The notes under the pieces were generated by a model. That model saw only the letters and a program-made list of their open reading frames with translations. It was not told where the DNA came from and did no database searches. The translations under genes and the position numbers were made by a program. Of a stretch of DNA of 44,253 bases, positions 29,772 to 40,205 are shown one piece after another. Within the stretch, counting starts at the first letter, position 1. Every line of letters starts with the position of its first letter. Source of the DNA: Prorocentrum cordatum (lineage: Eukaryota > Sar > Dinophyceae > Prorocentrales > Prorocentraceae); assembly GCA_963575745.1 (NCBI GenBank), contig CAUYUJ010008113.1, positions 145,001-189,253 on the forward strand. The letters are read 5' to 3'.

Positions 29772-31584
29772 ATGGTTGGCGCACGGCGCCTGCTCGCATT
29801 CGCTCATCTGGTGGCGTGTGGCTTTGCCACGCCGGGGTCTGTCGCCAGGCATGCGTTCGAGTTCCGACTGAGTGTGCACGGCTGCGGAGTGTGCCGGGAG
29901 GTGCTCCGGGGCCTCCCCTGCGAGCGTTTCGGCGCCTGCTACTTGCTGAACGAGTCCTCGTTGCAGAGGGGGTGCCGTCCTTTCTGCGGGCCCGACCCCT
30001 CTTCCGCCTCTGCGGGGCTCCTGGCAGCTCCCGTTGGCCGGACGCCAGACTTGCGCATCGTGAAGGGGTTCGGCACGAAGCCCTACAGCCAGCTCCGCGT
30101 GTCCGTCATCTCGCGCGAGTCGGAGCCGCCATTGCCTGATTTCTTTGACTATTCGGCCCAGTTCGCGTACAGGTGGACGCAATTCTATCCGGTTGCGTTG
30201 TCGCGCGAACCTGCCACCGCGTACGGCCAGATGCCAGGGGGTGGGTGGTGGCCGGGAGAGGGCGGCAGATGCAAGTGAGGGTCCCGTCCAGATCCTCGAA
30301 TTGGCATCACTCTTTGTTTGGAAGGCCGAAGCACAGGGGCTTGGCCAAACAGATGAACGCATGTTGGGCTGGATGCGTCCGGTGCCGACCCATTGCTTCG
30401 CAAGGAGCGAGGCGAGCCAAGGAGCAAGGGCACAACGCACACAAACTGCTGCAAGCGCGGCTGCGGATCTCCACAGCACCATGGTGGCAGCGGAGCCCGG
30501 GGGTGAGGCTCGCGTCGACCTCGGCGGTGCGAGCGTCTCCCTGAGGTTGCCGGCGCAGGGCGCGGGCGTCGCAGGTGTGCTCATTGCAGACCCGTGTGTT
30601 CTTGCGGGCACGGTGGGCTGGATAGGCTGCGAATACGGCAAGGAGCTCCAGACGAACGTGCGCACCGCGGAGCTGATAAACACGTTTGTCCCTGACAGCG
30701 GCACCGACTTCTGGGGCATTCTCGGCGACAACTTCTACGACCGGACCGGCGATATCACGGAGAGCGTGTTCCAGCAGATATCGCTGGAGGCAAAGTCCAA
30801 GCTGTTCATGTCTGTGCCGGGCAACCACGACTACTGGGTGCTCGGTTCCCCGACCGTGTCGAGCTACCTGGACCAGTGCGGCAACGGTCACATGCAGTTC
30901 TACGCGCAGGACACGAAGGCCGCGCAAAAAGTGCTGAACGGGTCCGGCAGCTCTGCGCCCTTCAATTTCTCTGTGGACCCGCAGAGGAATTGGGACATAC
31001 TCGGATGCAACATCCCAGATCGGTCTAACGCCTTCTGGTACAACCAAGTGGGCAACGTGGGTTTCGTGGGCCAGTCCGGTGCATATTCGCTCGACGAGAT
31101 GCGGCCGTTCATGCGGGAGGCGTGCGCGTGGCTGTCGCGCCAGCCTGGGCTTTACGTAGCCGTGTTGCTGGGCCACTGGGACCTGGATAATATGGGCGCA
31201 TCCGAGGGGATGGGGATGCCCGGGTGGTACACGGAGATGGCCGAGCTGCCTGGGTGTGCGGAATTAGAAAGCCGGGGCATGTTGAAGTTTGTCATGGGCC
31301 ACACTCATTGCAACAACCCGCACCCGCGCGGCAAGGTCGGCGCCGGCTTCCGCGTGGCAGGCTTTGGTATGGAGGGGTGCGGGAACTACGGCGTGCCGAT
31401 CCTGGACACCACGGAGGACAGGGTGCGCTTCTGGTATTTTGATACGTCCACCGATGATCTGTACGACGCGGCGATCTCTTGCGTGGAGCGGGTAGGTTGG
31501 CGTGGGTGCACACGCTTGGCGACGCTGTGGCTCGACCAGCCTGTGGCACGCGCAGACGGAGCGCCTGATGATTTCTTGGTCTAG
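29772..31584 (+). CDS. secreted calcineurin-like phosphoesterase, two exons
   Basis: Exon 1 (29772 to about 30178) starts MVGARRLLAFAHLVACGFAT, a signal peptide, followed by a Cys-rich part (CGVCREVLRGLPCERFGAC) and FFDYSAQFAYRW. Exon 2 (about 30456-31584) carries the metallophosphoesterase motifs ILGDNFYD (GDxxY type), VPGNHDYW (GNHD), LLGHWD and MGHTH, in the family order, with YNQVGNVGFVGQSGAYS between. The fold uses two metal ions to hydrolyse phosphoesters. A classical first DxH motif is not evident; WIGCEYGKELQT occupies its place, as far as I recall from similar dinoflagellate proteins, so metal site 1 may be altered. The intron is placed at a GC donor (30179) or a GT donor (30173) and an AG at 30455; both are in phase. 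Stop TAG is at 31582-31584. The natural substrate is unknown; an extracellular acid-phosphatase-like role is inference. Confidence 0.85.
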
Positions 31585-32689
31585 CCAGGAGCGGCTCGTG
31601 CCTGTTGAGCGGCCGCTCCAAGGGGAGCAGCCGTTCCAAGGTGCTTCTGGTTATATGAGTCTGAGATAGATGCGGGTCGTGGATGCCTCGCACAGAGTGG
31701 CACATGCAGCCAGCACTCCACTACTAGAATCTCTGAGTTTTACTGTAGTCATCCAGCCTTCGCCGACTCCGTTATTGCAAATCAGGGAAGCACTGCAAGA
31801 TTGCGCGTGTACATATTGAGCGGGCCGATGTGATACAGGGATATCGTCGCTCGGGCACCCCTGTCGCGCTTGCGCACAGTGAGTACAGCTGATGAGTGTT
31901 GTGATGGAAGCAATGAGCGAGCCGATGTGCATGAGACAGCAGATGCTCGGACAGAAGAAGCAAACATCAAAAATGCAGCAAACGAAGGAGGATGCGGCGC
32001 TGCCAGTCCAGTATTCGTACGCTATGCATGGGCGTCGGCCGATGCTCACGACGAACTTGCTTGGAGGCACGCTCGTGGCTATGCTGGCGGCGCACCGCTT
32101 TCCACTGCCATGGGGTGCATGAACTCAACCGATCTAGCTGTCTATTTCGCAGAATCCAGGGTTCCAGAGCAGGTGTGATGGAGCACCCTTTCAGCGACGA
32201 CCTGCATGTCCCAGGTAAGGAAAGCCCCCCTTCCCCCAGGAGCAACGTTAGGGGGAGGGGAGGGGGTGAGGCTCAGGGGGTGATGCATGGCCCCCGATCG
32301 CCCGCGCATCGCCGAGAGGGGGCCCGTAGCCCGCAACGCCCTGGGACCGCGGGTACTCGTTCTCGGGCGCCGACCGCCGAAAAGCTCAACGTTTTCCCCC
32401 CTGGCCCAGTCCCGTAGTGCGCTCTGGAAACGACAGGGCCGTTTTTTGACCGGTACCGTCTTGCAGTTTTTGTTGTCGGTTCCGACGCAGGTTGTTTGCC
32501 GGTTCCGTCGCCGTGTTTTGTTGGTTTTGGTTCAGGTTCCAATCCCGCAGTCGCTCTTTTGTTGTTTCCCGTCGCCGTTGTTTTGCTGATTCTTTGTTCG
32601 GGAGACATTTTTTCGGAAACGGTGGAAAACGGCCCCGCCGTTTCCAGGGCCCACGAAGTCCAGTCGGAGAACAAACAACTATATGGGGC
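31585..32689. other. unassigned, no gene seen
   Basis: After the stop codon come two 17-bp near-repeats (GAGCGGCCGCTCCAAGG, GAGCAGCCGTTCCAAGG). The rest shows no recognised domain; 32440-32620 is rich in GTTTTTG and CCGGTTCC-like strings. Confidence 0.45.
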
Positions 32690-32972
32690 TGATGGGGTTG
32701 TGAGGGCTCAGTGTATGTGTATGTAGATGTAGTATGTATTGTGTAATACGGATTTGTATGTTTGTTGAATTTGTATTTGCATGTGTAGGTGTATGTACAT
32801 GCGGATAGATAAACGTATGCATATGTGAATGTATGGACACATGAAGGTATGTATAGTATGTACGTATGCATGTGTGTATGCATACGAATGTGTATGTACA
32901 CATGCACGCTTGTATGCAGGACACGGACGTGTGTACGTGTGTTTGAATGTCTGCATTTATGTACGCATGCAT
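32690..32972. repeat. TGTATG-type microsatellite, left flank of retroelement
   Basis: Imperfect TGTATG/TATG repeats. The same repeat type resumes at 40205 after the tyrosine-recombinase element, so it probably was one locus before insertion. Confidence 0.9.
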
Positions 32973-33062
32973 GTATGTCCGTATGTTGGCTTGTATGGTC
33001 ATACCATTTGGTGCGTGTGTCCCCTACGCCGTCGACCCTCCGTTCCAGAGCTGTTCTGGCTC
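32973..33062 (+). repeat. split direct repeat A1
   Basis: Ninety bp from GTATGTCCGTAT to GTTCTGGCTC; matches A2 at 39753-39842. It starts directly at the microsatellite edge. Confidence 0.88.
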
Positions 33063-33247
33063 GTGAGTTTGGGGCCCCGAACCAGGCTCCCCTCTTCCGC
33101 GTCGCGGTGGTGCGCCCGCCGCGGCGCGAGGGTCGCAGTGCGCCGTGGCATCCGCGCGACCCCGTAGCGCGGCCTGTCGGCGGGCCTGAGCCACGGCACG
33201 GTGCGTGCGCTCGGTGCGCCGAGCACGAGCGCACTCCAGGCCGGGAG

Positions 33248-34825
33248 ATGGATGCTGCTCGCGGAGGCGGGGTCGTCGCCTCGGTCGGGGAGCTGCTCGA
33301 CGACGGCCTGGGGCTCAAGGTCGTCGAGGACGACGACGAGGCTGCGGCCGCCTTGGAGGAACTGGAGCCGTCGCCCGCCGAGCTGGTTGTCATCGAGCCG
33401 AACTCGTTCTACTTGAGTACAGGCTTCAGCGACGACGGGGAGCAGCAGTGCGATTTCGTGTGGCTGGCGCTGCGGGTCGTAGCCGCCTCCGAGCAGCTCG
33501 TGGGTGCGAGGCTCCTCTTCAGCGACGATGCGTACTGGGACTGGTGGGCGGCGTCCCCAGGCGTTGCGGGCGGGATCTCTCCCATCGCCCTGCTGCACAT
33601 CTGCACGGACGAGCCCTGCGGCGCGGAGGCACCTGCGGGCTGCGACGAGCTTATCCACGTCTCGGACGCCCGCAGGCTGGAGGCGGAGGACATTGCCGAG
33701 GTCTTCTCCAACTGCTTGCCCCGCAACCCCGAGGCGGTCTGGCCCGCGGACCTGCTGGGGCCGCGTGCGGCGCGGCTGGCCGCCCCACGCGGGTCGGCGC
33801 GCCCGACGAAGGAGAGTGCTGCGCCGCCGGCGCCCGGGGCAGCAGAACCGCGTGCAGCCAAGCTCACGGTCGTGGGCCGCGACGCTCCCTTCGATGGGCT
33901 GCTCGGCGACAGTGCCCTGACCGCGCGGGCTGCAGGCCTCCCGCTCGACCTGGAGCCCACGCGGTACGAGCTGCGGGCCAGGCTCGCTGCGGCGCGGGAC
34001 CGGTTCGCCTCGGCAGCGCCGGGGGCCGCTGCGGCCGGCGCACCTCTAGGCAGTGCACAGGGCGCGCTGAGCGAAGGCAAGCCGAAGAAGCGGGGCCTCG
34101 CCGAGGCGCTCGCGGAGCGCATGGCGAAGGTCGCCAAGGCCCCCAGCGCCGAGGCGGCGCGCGGCTCAAGCGGCCCAGCTGCTGCGGCTGTGGCCAGCGG
34201 GGAAGCTGCGGGCGAGGGCGTGAAGGAGCTGGCGACGGCGCTCATGGCGGCGCTCAAGAGCTCGGCCGCGCAGGCTGCTGGCAGCTCGGGCGCCGGCGCC
34301 GCCGCGGACCCCCTCAGCGCGGCCGACGGGGCCGCAGCCACGAGGGGACTTGCGACCAGACGGGTTCCCTGCAGGAAGATGGCGCAAGACCAGCCTTGCA
34401 AGTTGTCGGAGCTCACGCCGATGCAGATTGCAGAGTTCCTCGGCGCCGTCGAGGGCGACGCGGCGGTGGGCCCGACGACGGCGCTCGTGCTGAGGTACCT
34501 GCCCACGATCTACTTGCCGCAGAACCCAGTGCAGCAGATCGGGGTGGCTGCGTATCGCGAGATGCGGACGTTGGCCCAGGCGATCGACTTTCTCCTCCAG
34601 GGCAAGATTCCGCAAGCGCTGGACATCTTGACCCAGCGGCTGAAGGCGGCGCAGGTGGCAGTCGACGACGGGCGCTGGGGCGCGGCGAAGTGGCTGGAGC
34701 TGATCCCCGCCAAGGACGAGCCCGCCACGCTGCGGAACGAGGAGGAGGAGATGATCCGCAGCATCGGGCTCGGCGAGTTGAAGCTGGAGGAGCTCAGCAG
34801 CCGGCTTCGCGGGCCTCAGGGTTGA
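33248..34825 (+). CDS. Gag-like ORF1 of the retroelement
   Basis: Intact frame of 525 codons from ATG 33248 (GGGAGATGG), chosen because upstream codons are microsatellite and repeat A1. The N-terminal third is acidic (LDDGLGLKVVEDDDEAAAAL), the middle is Ala-rich with basic patches (GKPKKRGLAEALAERMAKVA), and the C-terminal part is the most structured: CKLSELTPMQIAEFLGAVEG, YLPQNPVQQIGVAAYREMRT, then AQVAVDDGRWGAAKWLELIP. No zinc knuckle is visible. The C-terminal part resembles a block that recurs in dinoflagellate retroelement proteins; a structural role is inferred from position before RT. Stop TGA is at 34823-34825. Confidence 0.7.
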   Translation: MDAARGGGVVASVGELLDDGLGLKVVEDDDEAAAALEELEPSPAELVVIEPNSFYLSTGFSDDGEQQCDFVWLALRVVAASEQLVGARLLFSDDAYWDWWAASPGVAGGISPIALLHICTDEPCGAEAPAGCDELIHVSDARRLEAEDIAEVFSNCLPRNPEAVWPADLLGPRAARLAAPRGSARPTKESAAPPAPGAAEPRAAKLTVVGRDAPFDGLLGDSALTARAAGLPLDLEPTRYELRARLAAARDRFASAAPGAAAAGAPLGSAQGALSEGKPKKRGLAEALAERMAKVAKAPSAEAARGSSGPAAAAVASGEAAGEGVKELATALMAALKSSAAQAAGSSGAGAAADPLSAADGAAATRGLATRRVPCRKMAQDQPCKLSELTPMQIAEFLGAVEGDAAVGPTTALVLRYLPTIYLPQNPVQQIGVAAYREMRTLAQAIDFLLQGKIPQALDILTQRLKAAQVAVDDGRWGAAKWLELIPAKDEPATLRNEEEEMIRSIGLGELKLEELSSRLRGPQG

Positions 34826-34837
34826 AGTGGAGGCCGG

Positions 34838-37506
34838 ATGGAGGCGCGCCCGATGCTGGCGCCTCCTCCTGCAGGCCAGGCAGGGGGGGCGCCCCCTGCG
34901 ACAGCGCGGCTGCCTGGCAATCGCGCGCCCGACCGCCCGAGGGCGCCGAAGGGCAGCGCGAAGGAGGGCGAGAGATTGCCTCATCCGCGAGTCGCGCAGT
35001 TCGACAAGACCGCAGAGAAGCTGCCCGCTGGAGGCTCGCAGGCGCCGCTGAACTTCAAGGCGGCGAGGGCTGCCTGCCCGGGGAAGGGCGGCGAGACGTC
35101 GAAGGGGTGCATGGCGCGGCTGCGGAACTTCATGGCGGAGTCGCGCGGCCAGAGGCGATCGCAGACGTTGCCGAGGCTGCTGGAGGCGCAGCTTCTGAGG
35201 GGGAGGGCGCGGCGCGGATCGCTGCTGGTGTCTGAGGACTTCCCCCGGCTGGATGATGAGGGGGCAAGGGGCCGCTTCGCGGCTGGAGCGCCTCCCAGCG
35301 GGGGCCAGCAGCGGGAGCTGGCGAGCACCTCTCTCCCACGCGGCATGCGGAGGCCCCCCGCCGCGGGCTGTGCCACGCGCGACGCTGGGGCGTGGCGCGA
35401 CGAGGTCTCGGCCCAGTTCGGCGCGACCGTCACCAGCGTCGACATGACAGTGCACCTCGTGCAGCTCGTCGAGCGCCACCCTGGCAGCCCGGGGACTTCC
35501 GCTAGAGAATTTGCAAAGCACGTGTCCACACTTAGCGGGAGCGGCAGGCGCCCGCGTGACCTGTCGCCGCTGCCCCCGCCAAGTTTCCTGCCTGCACGAG
35601 CAGAGATGCTGGGCGCAAGTGCAGGGCCAGGCCTTTCGCTCGTCAGGTAGCTGAGGAGGCCTGGTTGCTTCTCACCGTCGCGGCGCTGAATTGCACGCAC
35701 TGTGGTGGCTGCAGAGATGGTTGCAGGCATCGCCCGATCTTGTCCCAGGCGCAGCGGCAGGCCATGGGGTTCCTGAAGTCCCGCGTCGTAGACTTCCTGG
35801 GGGACCCGTTTGAGCTGGTGAGCGCGCCCACCGCCGACGCGGCCCTCAGCGAGGCGACCGTGGTCTACGCAGGCGAGCCCGTGGCCAAGGCGTTGCCCTG
35901 CGTGCTCGCGGAGCTGGCGTCGCGCTTGCTGCAGCCCGAGCATGCCGGGGCGCTGGGCGCCCTAGACCTCGTGGAGCCCGACGTTGCCGAGTGGCTGGCC
36001 TCGCCCGAGAAGGCCCTTCTTCCCGAGGCCGACTGGCCCGACCCCGGGCCTCGAGCCAGGGTCAGCGTCGTGGACAAAGCGGGTTGGCATGAGCTCGCGG
36101 TGCACCTCGCGGAGCTCGGGATTTTCGCGGCGCTGAGCGAGGACCAGCTCGTCAGGGCCAGGGGCGAGCCGCTCTTGAACAGGCTCTTCGCTGCGGCACA
36201 GAAGGGCAAGCCAAGGCCAGGCGGCGAACGGGTCACCAGGCTGATCTTGAACATGGTCCTTGGCAACGCCTTGCGCAAGCGGCATGTCGGTGAAGCTTCG
36301 CTCCTCGCGGCGTCCACAGGCTGGGTGTCCCTGCGCACCCCCGAGGGCAAGTTGCTGCTGTGGTCGGGTGACGACCAGGAGGGGCCCCTTTCCGTCTGGA
36401 GGATCCCCAAGGCCTGGCACCCTTACATGGCGGTTGGCAGGTCTTGCTGACGCGCTCTTCGGGCGCCCCGAGCGGCAGGTGTGCATCGCGCCCGCGGCGA
36501 CGGCCACGGGGCGGATGCTGGCGGCCCCAATCTTCCGGCACATTACCGCAGGCTGTGCCGCCTGCCGCCGCCCAGGGGCGCAGAGCTTCCACCTGAGCTG
36601 GAGTGTCAGAAGGACGAGGCACGCCCGATCGTCGAGCTGGGCAGTGGCTGCGAGGCTGGCTGGTGGCAGGCGCGCATCGACGACTTCGACGCGCCCCGGA
36701 TCGCGGGCGAGGCGCGGGCGCGACAGCTCGGGGGCGCCGAGGCGGACTGCGAGCAGCGCGTTCGCGAGAGCTACAGGTGCGCTGGCGTGGCCTGCGCGGC
36801 GGAGAAGGCCCGCCTGCGGGAGACGCGAGTTGAGCGCATGGGGGCCGACGTGGATGGCGTCAGCGGGCGGCTTGCAGCGCCGGGCCCCAAGGTGTTGAGT
36901 GCCGCTGCCCTTTGCCTCGCGACGTTGTCGCAGGAGCGGGTGCCCTGGCGCGTGTGCATGATGGCCCTCAGCAAGCTGGTGCGGGCTTTGGGATTCAGAC
37001 GCCCGCTTTCCGGCCTCCTCAACTCTATATGGTCCCTGTCGACGGTGGGATGTACGGTCCAGTACAATGCCGAGATGGTCGAGGAGCTCTTCTCGGGCCT
37101 CATGCTGCTGCCTACAGCGGCCACCTCTCTCCGCGCTCGCATTGAGGGTATGGTCACGGTCTCGGACGCCTCGGAATTCGGGGGCGTCGTCTGCACGTCC
37201 ACGAGCCTTCGCGGGGAAGCGGCATTTGCGCTCAAATCCGTGAGCCAGGTCGCTGATCGCCTCGTCGTGGGCTCTCGGCTGCTCAGCATGCCCGTAGACC
37301 CGCGGTGCCCCTGGACTGTGTCTAACCCGAGGATCCCGAGGGCAGTCGTGTTGAAGGTGCTCAATGTCCTAGTCGTGTGGTTTCGGCGGCATCGGCGACC
37401 TAGCGGTGTCGCTCTCTCGTCATTTATGTCACCGCCGAGACCGACGCGAAGGCCAGACGCGTTGTCCAACTGCGCTGGCCTGGCGCGATCGACTGGGGCG
37501 AGGTGA
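34838..37506 (+). pseudogene. RT and RNase H region, frameshifted
   Basis: Coding continues in three phases. 34838-35650 is an open frame with no recognised domain. 35665-36450 leads into reverse transcriptase: KPRPGGERVTRLILNMV and LLLWSGDDQEGPLSVWRIPKAWHPYMA, which fits the finger/palm start with the aspartates of motif A. A shift near 36420-36480 moves to the next phase, where ARIDDFDAP (about 36669-36695) is the xDD motif C of RT (normally Y/F-x-DD; here R-I-DD). Downstream, GMVTVSDASEFGGVVC (about 37147-37194) is an RNase H-like start with the first Asp. The frame ends at 37506 but sequence for the next domain already begins near 37382 in another phase. At least three frame changes show the copy is broken. 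Confidence 0.75.
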
Positions 37507-38340
37507 CGCGGGGGGGCCTTGAGCCTGGCGCAGGACCTCTTTGTCACGTTCTCGGAGACTGTGGACGCGGGCGTCGCGGGCACGGGCAGCCCGTGCCAGG
37601 ACCTTTCGCGGCTCGACGCAAGCGGTGGAGGACTGCATGGCTGCAAGAGCTCCTTGTTGTACGAGGTGCCCTGGATCTTGTGGCTCTTGCGGCAGACGTT
37701 CGGGCGGCGCCTCTACTTGCTGCTCGAGAACGTGGCGAGGATGACAGACGAGAGCGTCAAGGCCATGTCCAGCTGCATGGGAGTGAAGCCGTGCCTCCCC
37801 TGCTTGTCGGTCACGGTGCCGCGTCGCAGGCCGCGACTCTTCTGGTTCAGGTGGCAGCCCCAGGTGGCGCCGCCGCTGCGCCTTGTCGACAAGGGCCGCT
37901 GCCTCGGGGTCATGGCAGACAACGGGGCGCTGCTGGACATCGAGTGGGGGGACCAGAAAATTCGCTTGGCCAAGCGCCCGCTCCCCTTCTCGACGCTGGT
38001 GTTCTGCGGGGCGCCCCTGAGCTTCCCGTCGGCGCCGCGGGGCTTGGGCTCGGCGCCCGATGAGACGCGACCGCGTTGGCAGGCCGATTTGTTCCGCTAT
38101 CACGCCGCGCTGTACGAGGAGAAGGATCTCGGTTACGACTGTCTTGGGAGGCCGCCAGGGAGGCCGCCAAGCTGCATGGAGAGAGAACCGCTGCTCGGCC
38201 TTGGCGCGGGTTACACCGCTGTAGCCACGAAGGGCTCGAACCCGCGGGCCGCCTCAGACACCGGGGCCCCCCTGCTTCGAGAACAGCTTCAGCGTCTATG
38301 CGGTCGCAGGGGCTGTGCAGCACGTCCTCCTGGCGCAGTC
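37382..38340 (+). pseudogene. retroelement C5 cytosine methyltransferase domain, frameshifted
   Basis: Motif I FGGIGDLAVSLSR is at 37382-37420. After a phase change, VTAETDAKARRVVQLRWPG supplies the acidic motif II region, and after another (at the G run 37509-37515) comes FSETVDAGVAGTGSPCQDLS with motif IV catalytic Cys (GSPCQ, 37585-37599). Motif VI is LLENVARM (ENV at 37726-37734). RRRPRLFWF (about 37822-37849) corresponds to motif VIII. A motif IX-like GAGYTAVATKGSNP is near 38207-38248, and a motif X-like ENSFSVYAVA follows in yet another phase near 38281-38310. This is the full I-to-X order of C5 DNA methyltransferases. The SPCQDLS form is like DNMT3/bacterial types, not DNMT2 (PPCQPYT), so the domain is not derived from the neighbouring gene. 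At least three frame changes make this copy inactive. Confidence 0.8.
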
Positions 38341-38599
38341 CGCTTTGGCGCGCCCCCCCCGTCCGTGCCCGAGATCGCGCGCGTCGGCCAGTGCCGCGAG
38401 ACCTGGGGCCAGAGCGGCTGCTTCGAGGACAGCTCGGGCGACCCGAACATCGAGGAGGCCAGACGTCTCGTCCTCCACTACCTGAGCCCCGCGGAGAAGG
38501 GGGGCTCGGACGCGCGGCTGGATTGCGGCCTGCCGTGCCGTCCAAGAAGCTCGAGCCTGGGCCCCTGCGCTGGATGGCCATGCCGATCGCGGCGGACAT

Positions 38600-39290
38600 G
38601 TGCCCGCTGATCGGCTGGCCTCGCGCTGGCAAGCGACTGTCGCGGGCGTGTGCTTCCGGTTGCCCAAGCTCTAGCGGAGGCTGGATCTGTCGCGGGCGCT
38701 GCTGAAGGCCTGGCGGCGAGCGGGGCCTGCAGAGCGGGCGCTGCCGTCCACGCCCGGCATCGCCGCAGGCCGGGCAAGCCTGGCGGCGGAGGCTGGAGCA
38801 CTCGACTGAAGTTGCTTGCTGCTCATCAGCTTTGAGGGCCTGCTGCGGGGTGGCGAGGCCTTCGCGTTGACGGCAAACGACGTTCTCGACCGAGATACTC
38901 AGTCGCGCTGCGGATCATGACGTCCAAGACCACAGCAGGCAAGGACGCTGCGGAGGCCGTCGTCATCAGGTCAGCGGTGGCCAAGGCAAGGCTCAGGCTG
39001 GCTGTGCAGCAGGGCTCTCAAGCGAAGCCCTGTCGTGGAGGTCGCCCGCGCAGTTCAGAAGCGCGCTCGGAGCCCTCGCGCGCGGCCTGGGCCTGCCGGG
39101 GCGCTTCTCGCGGCAGCCCGCCCGGCGAGGGAGGCCTCAGACTTATTCCTGCGGTCGTCCTCCATGAAGGCCACGCTCGTGAGGAGCAGGTGTGCCAGCA
39201 GCATGACGGCCCGCATCTACATCGAGGATGCGGTGGCCGACCTCGCGCGCGCGCGGCTCGCGGACCAGGCCGCCGCCGCTTGCTTGAATG
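38600..39290 (+). pseudogene. tyrosine recombinase domain, degenerate
   Basis: Pieces in several phases: RALLKAWRRAGPAERALPST, LISFEGLLRGGEAFALTAND (first catalytic Arg in LLRGGE, near 38840), MTSKTTAGKDAAEAVVIRS (near 38918), and DLFLRSSSMKATLVR with ARIYIEDAVADLARARLADQ, which has the nucleophile-like Tyr (near 39216). The box II H-x-x-R is eroded: SRQPARRGG has Gln where His is expected. The Trp or His expected between box II and Tyr appears as Cys (SRCAS). Stop codons and frame changes occur throughout. Known family role: integration of the circular cDNA by tyrosine recombination. Confidence 0.7.
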
Positions 39291-39496
39291 GGTTGCGTTT
39301 GTTGCAAGCGTTTTCACAGCTGTAACACATTGTGTTTATTGTATATGCTCACGCGCTTCGGTCTGGCAGTGACCTCGTAGTTCCCAATTCGAAGCGGACA
39401 ACTGTACTGCAAATGAGGCGGAGGGTGGAGAGTTTAACGGCTAGCAAGCCACGATGGGGTGGAGATGGTATAGCGTGTTTTCGTAGTTTTTTTTTT

Positions 39497-39752
39497 GCGG
39501 TGCCGCGGACTGGGGTTCAGTGCGACCTGGGTCCTGAAACGCCTCTCCCCGTCGTGAAGCTGGCCCGTGAAGCCCAGAGTGAAGCCAGTGTGGACTGCCA
39601 AAATTGGTTGCTCTGGCTGCGGGGGGCCTTGCTCTTGGCTTGGCGCAGCCGCGGGGGAAGGGGGCGTCGAGCGGTTCGCGGCGAACCGCAGTCTGAGGGG
39701 GAAACTGAGCTATTAGATCATTGGCGTTGGCACGTGCACGTACAGTAAAACG
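39497..39752 (+). repeat. split direct repeat B1
   Basis: Starts at GCGGTGCCGCGGA and runs to the edge of A2; the 242 bp to 39738 match B2 closely. Weaker similarity extends left to about 39440. Confidence 0.88.
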
Positions 39753-39842
39753 GTATGTCCGTATACTGGCTTGCATGGTCATACCACATGGTGCGTGTAT
39801 CCCCTACGCCGTCGGCCCTCCGTTCCAGAGCTGTTCTGGCTC
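39753..39842 (+). repeat. split direct repeat A2
   Basis: Direct copy of A1, directly abutting B1, as the circle-junction model for split direct repeats predicts. Confidence 0.88.
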
Positions 39843-39950
39843 CCGACCCACACGCCACCCACCAGAATGATCTCTTGTAGATGCTAGCCAGCTCAATGCT
39901 TGCCTGAGGTCCCGTAGCCCGTCAGGTATAGCATGTATTCCCGGTTGTTT

Positions 39951-40205
39951 GCGGTGCCGCGGATTGGGGTTCAGTGTGGCCTGGGTCCTGAGACGCCCCT
40001 TCCCGTCGCGAAGCTGACCCGTGAAGCCCAGAGTGAAGCCAGTGTGGATTGCCACGCTTGGTTGCTCTGGCTGCGGGGGGCCTTGCTCTTGGCTTGGCGC
40101 AGCTGCGGGGGAAAGGGGCGTCGGGCCGTTCGCGGCGAACCGCAGTCTGAGGGGGAAACTGAGCCATTAGACCATTGGCGTTGACACGTGCAATAGAACG
40201 GTATA
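39951..40205 (+). repeat. split direct repeat B2
   Basis: Direct copy of B1 (454-bp offset), ending ACGGTAT at the edge of the right-flank microsatellite. Confidence 0.88.

Larger units (their letters stand above)
32973..40205 (+). mobile_element. DIRS/Ngaro-like tyrosine-recombinase retrotransposon with C5-MTase
   Basis: Order on the plus strand: A1 repeat, Gag-like ORF, RT, RNase H, C5 methyltransferase, tyrosine recombinase, B1, A2, B2. This split direct repeat architecture (A1-ORFs-B1-A2-B2) is known from Ngaro and PAT-like members of the DIRS order, which integrate circular DNA with a tyrosine recombinase and leave no target duplication. A1/A2 are 90 bp each with about 7 differences; B1/B2 agree over 242 bp at about 93% by eye. 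Both outer flanks are TGTATG microsatellite and no target duplication is seen. The Gag-like frame is intact but the enzymatic region has several frameshifts and stops, so this copy is not autonomous. Methyltransferase-bearing retrotransposons have been reported from dinoflagellates and charophytes (de Mendoza and colleagues, 2018, as I recall); whether this is the same family was not checked. Confidence 0.85.

Noticed and set aside
33205-35235. 676-codon Arg/Gly/Ala-rich frame overlapping the Gag-like ORF
   Set aside because: Shadow frame of high-GC coding sequence; the motif-bearing frame starts at 33248 in another phase.
37382-38340. Cellular DNMT gene
   Set aside because: It lies between RNase H and tyrosine recombinase remnants inside split direct repeats and is frameshifted, so it is part of the retroelement.
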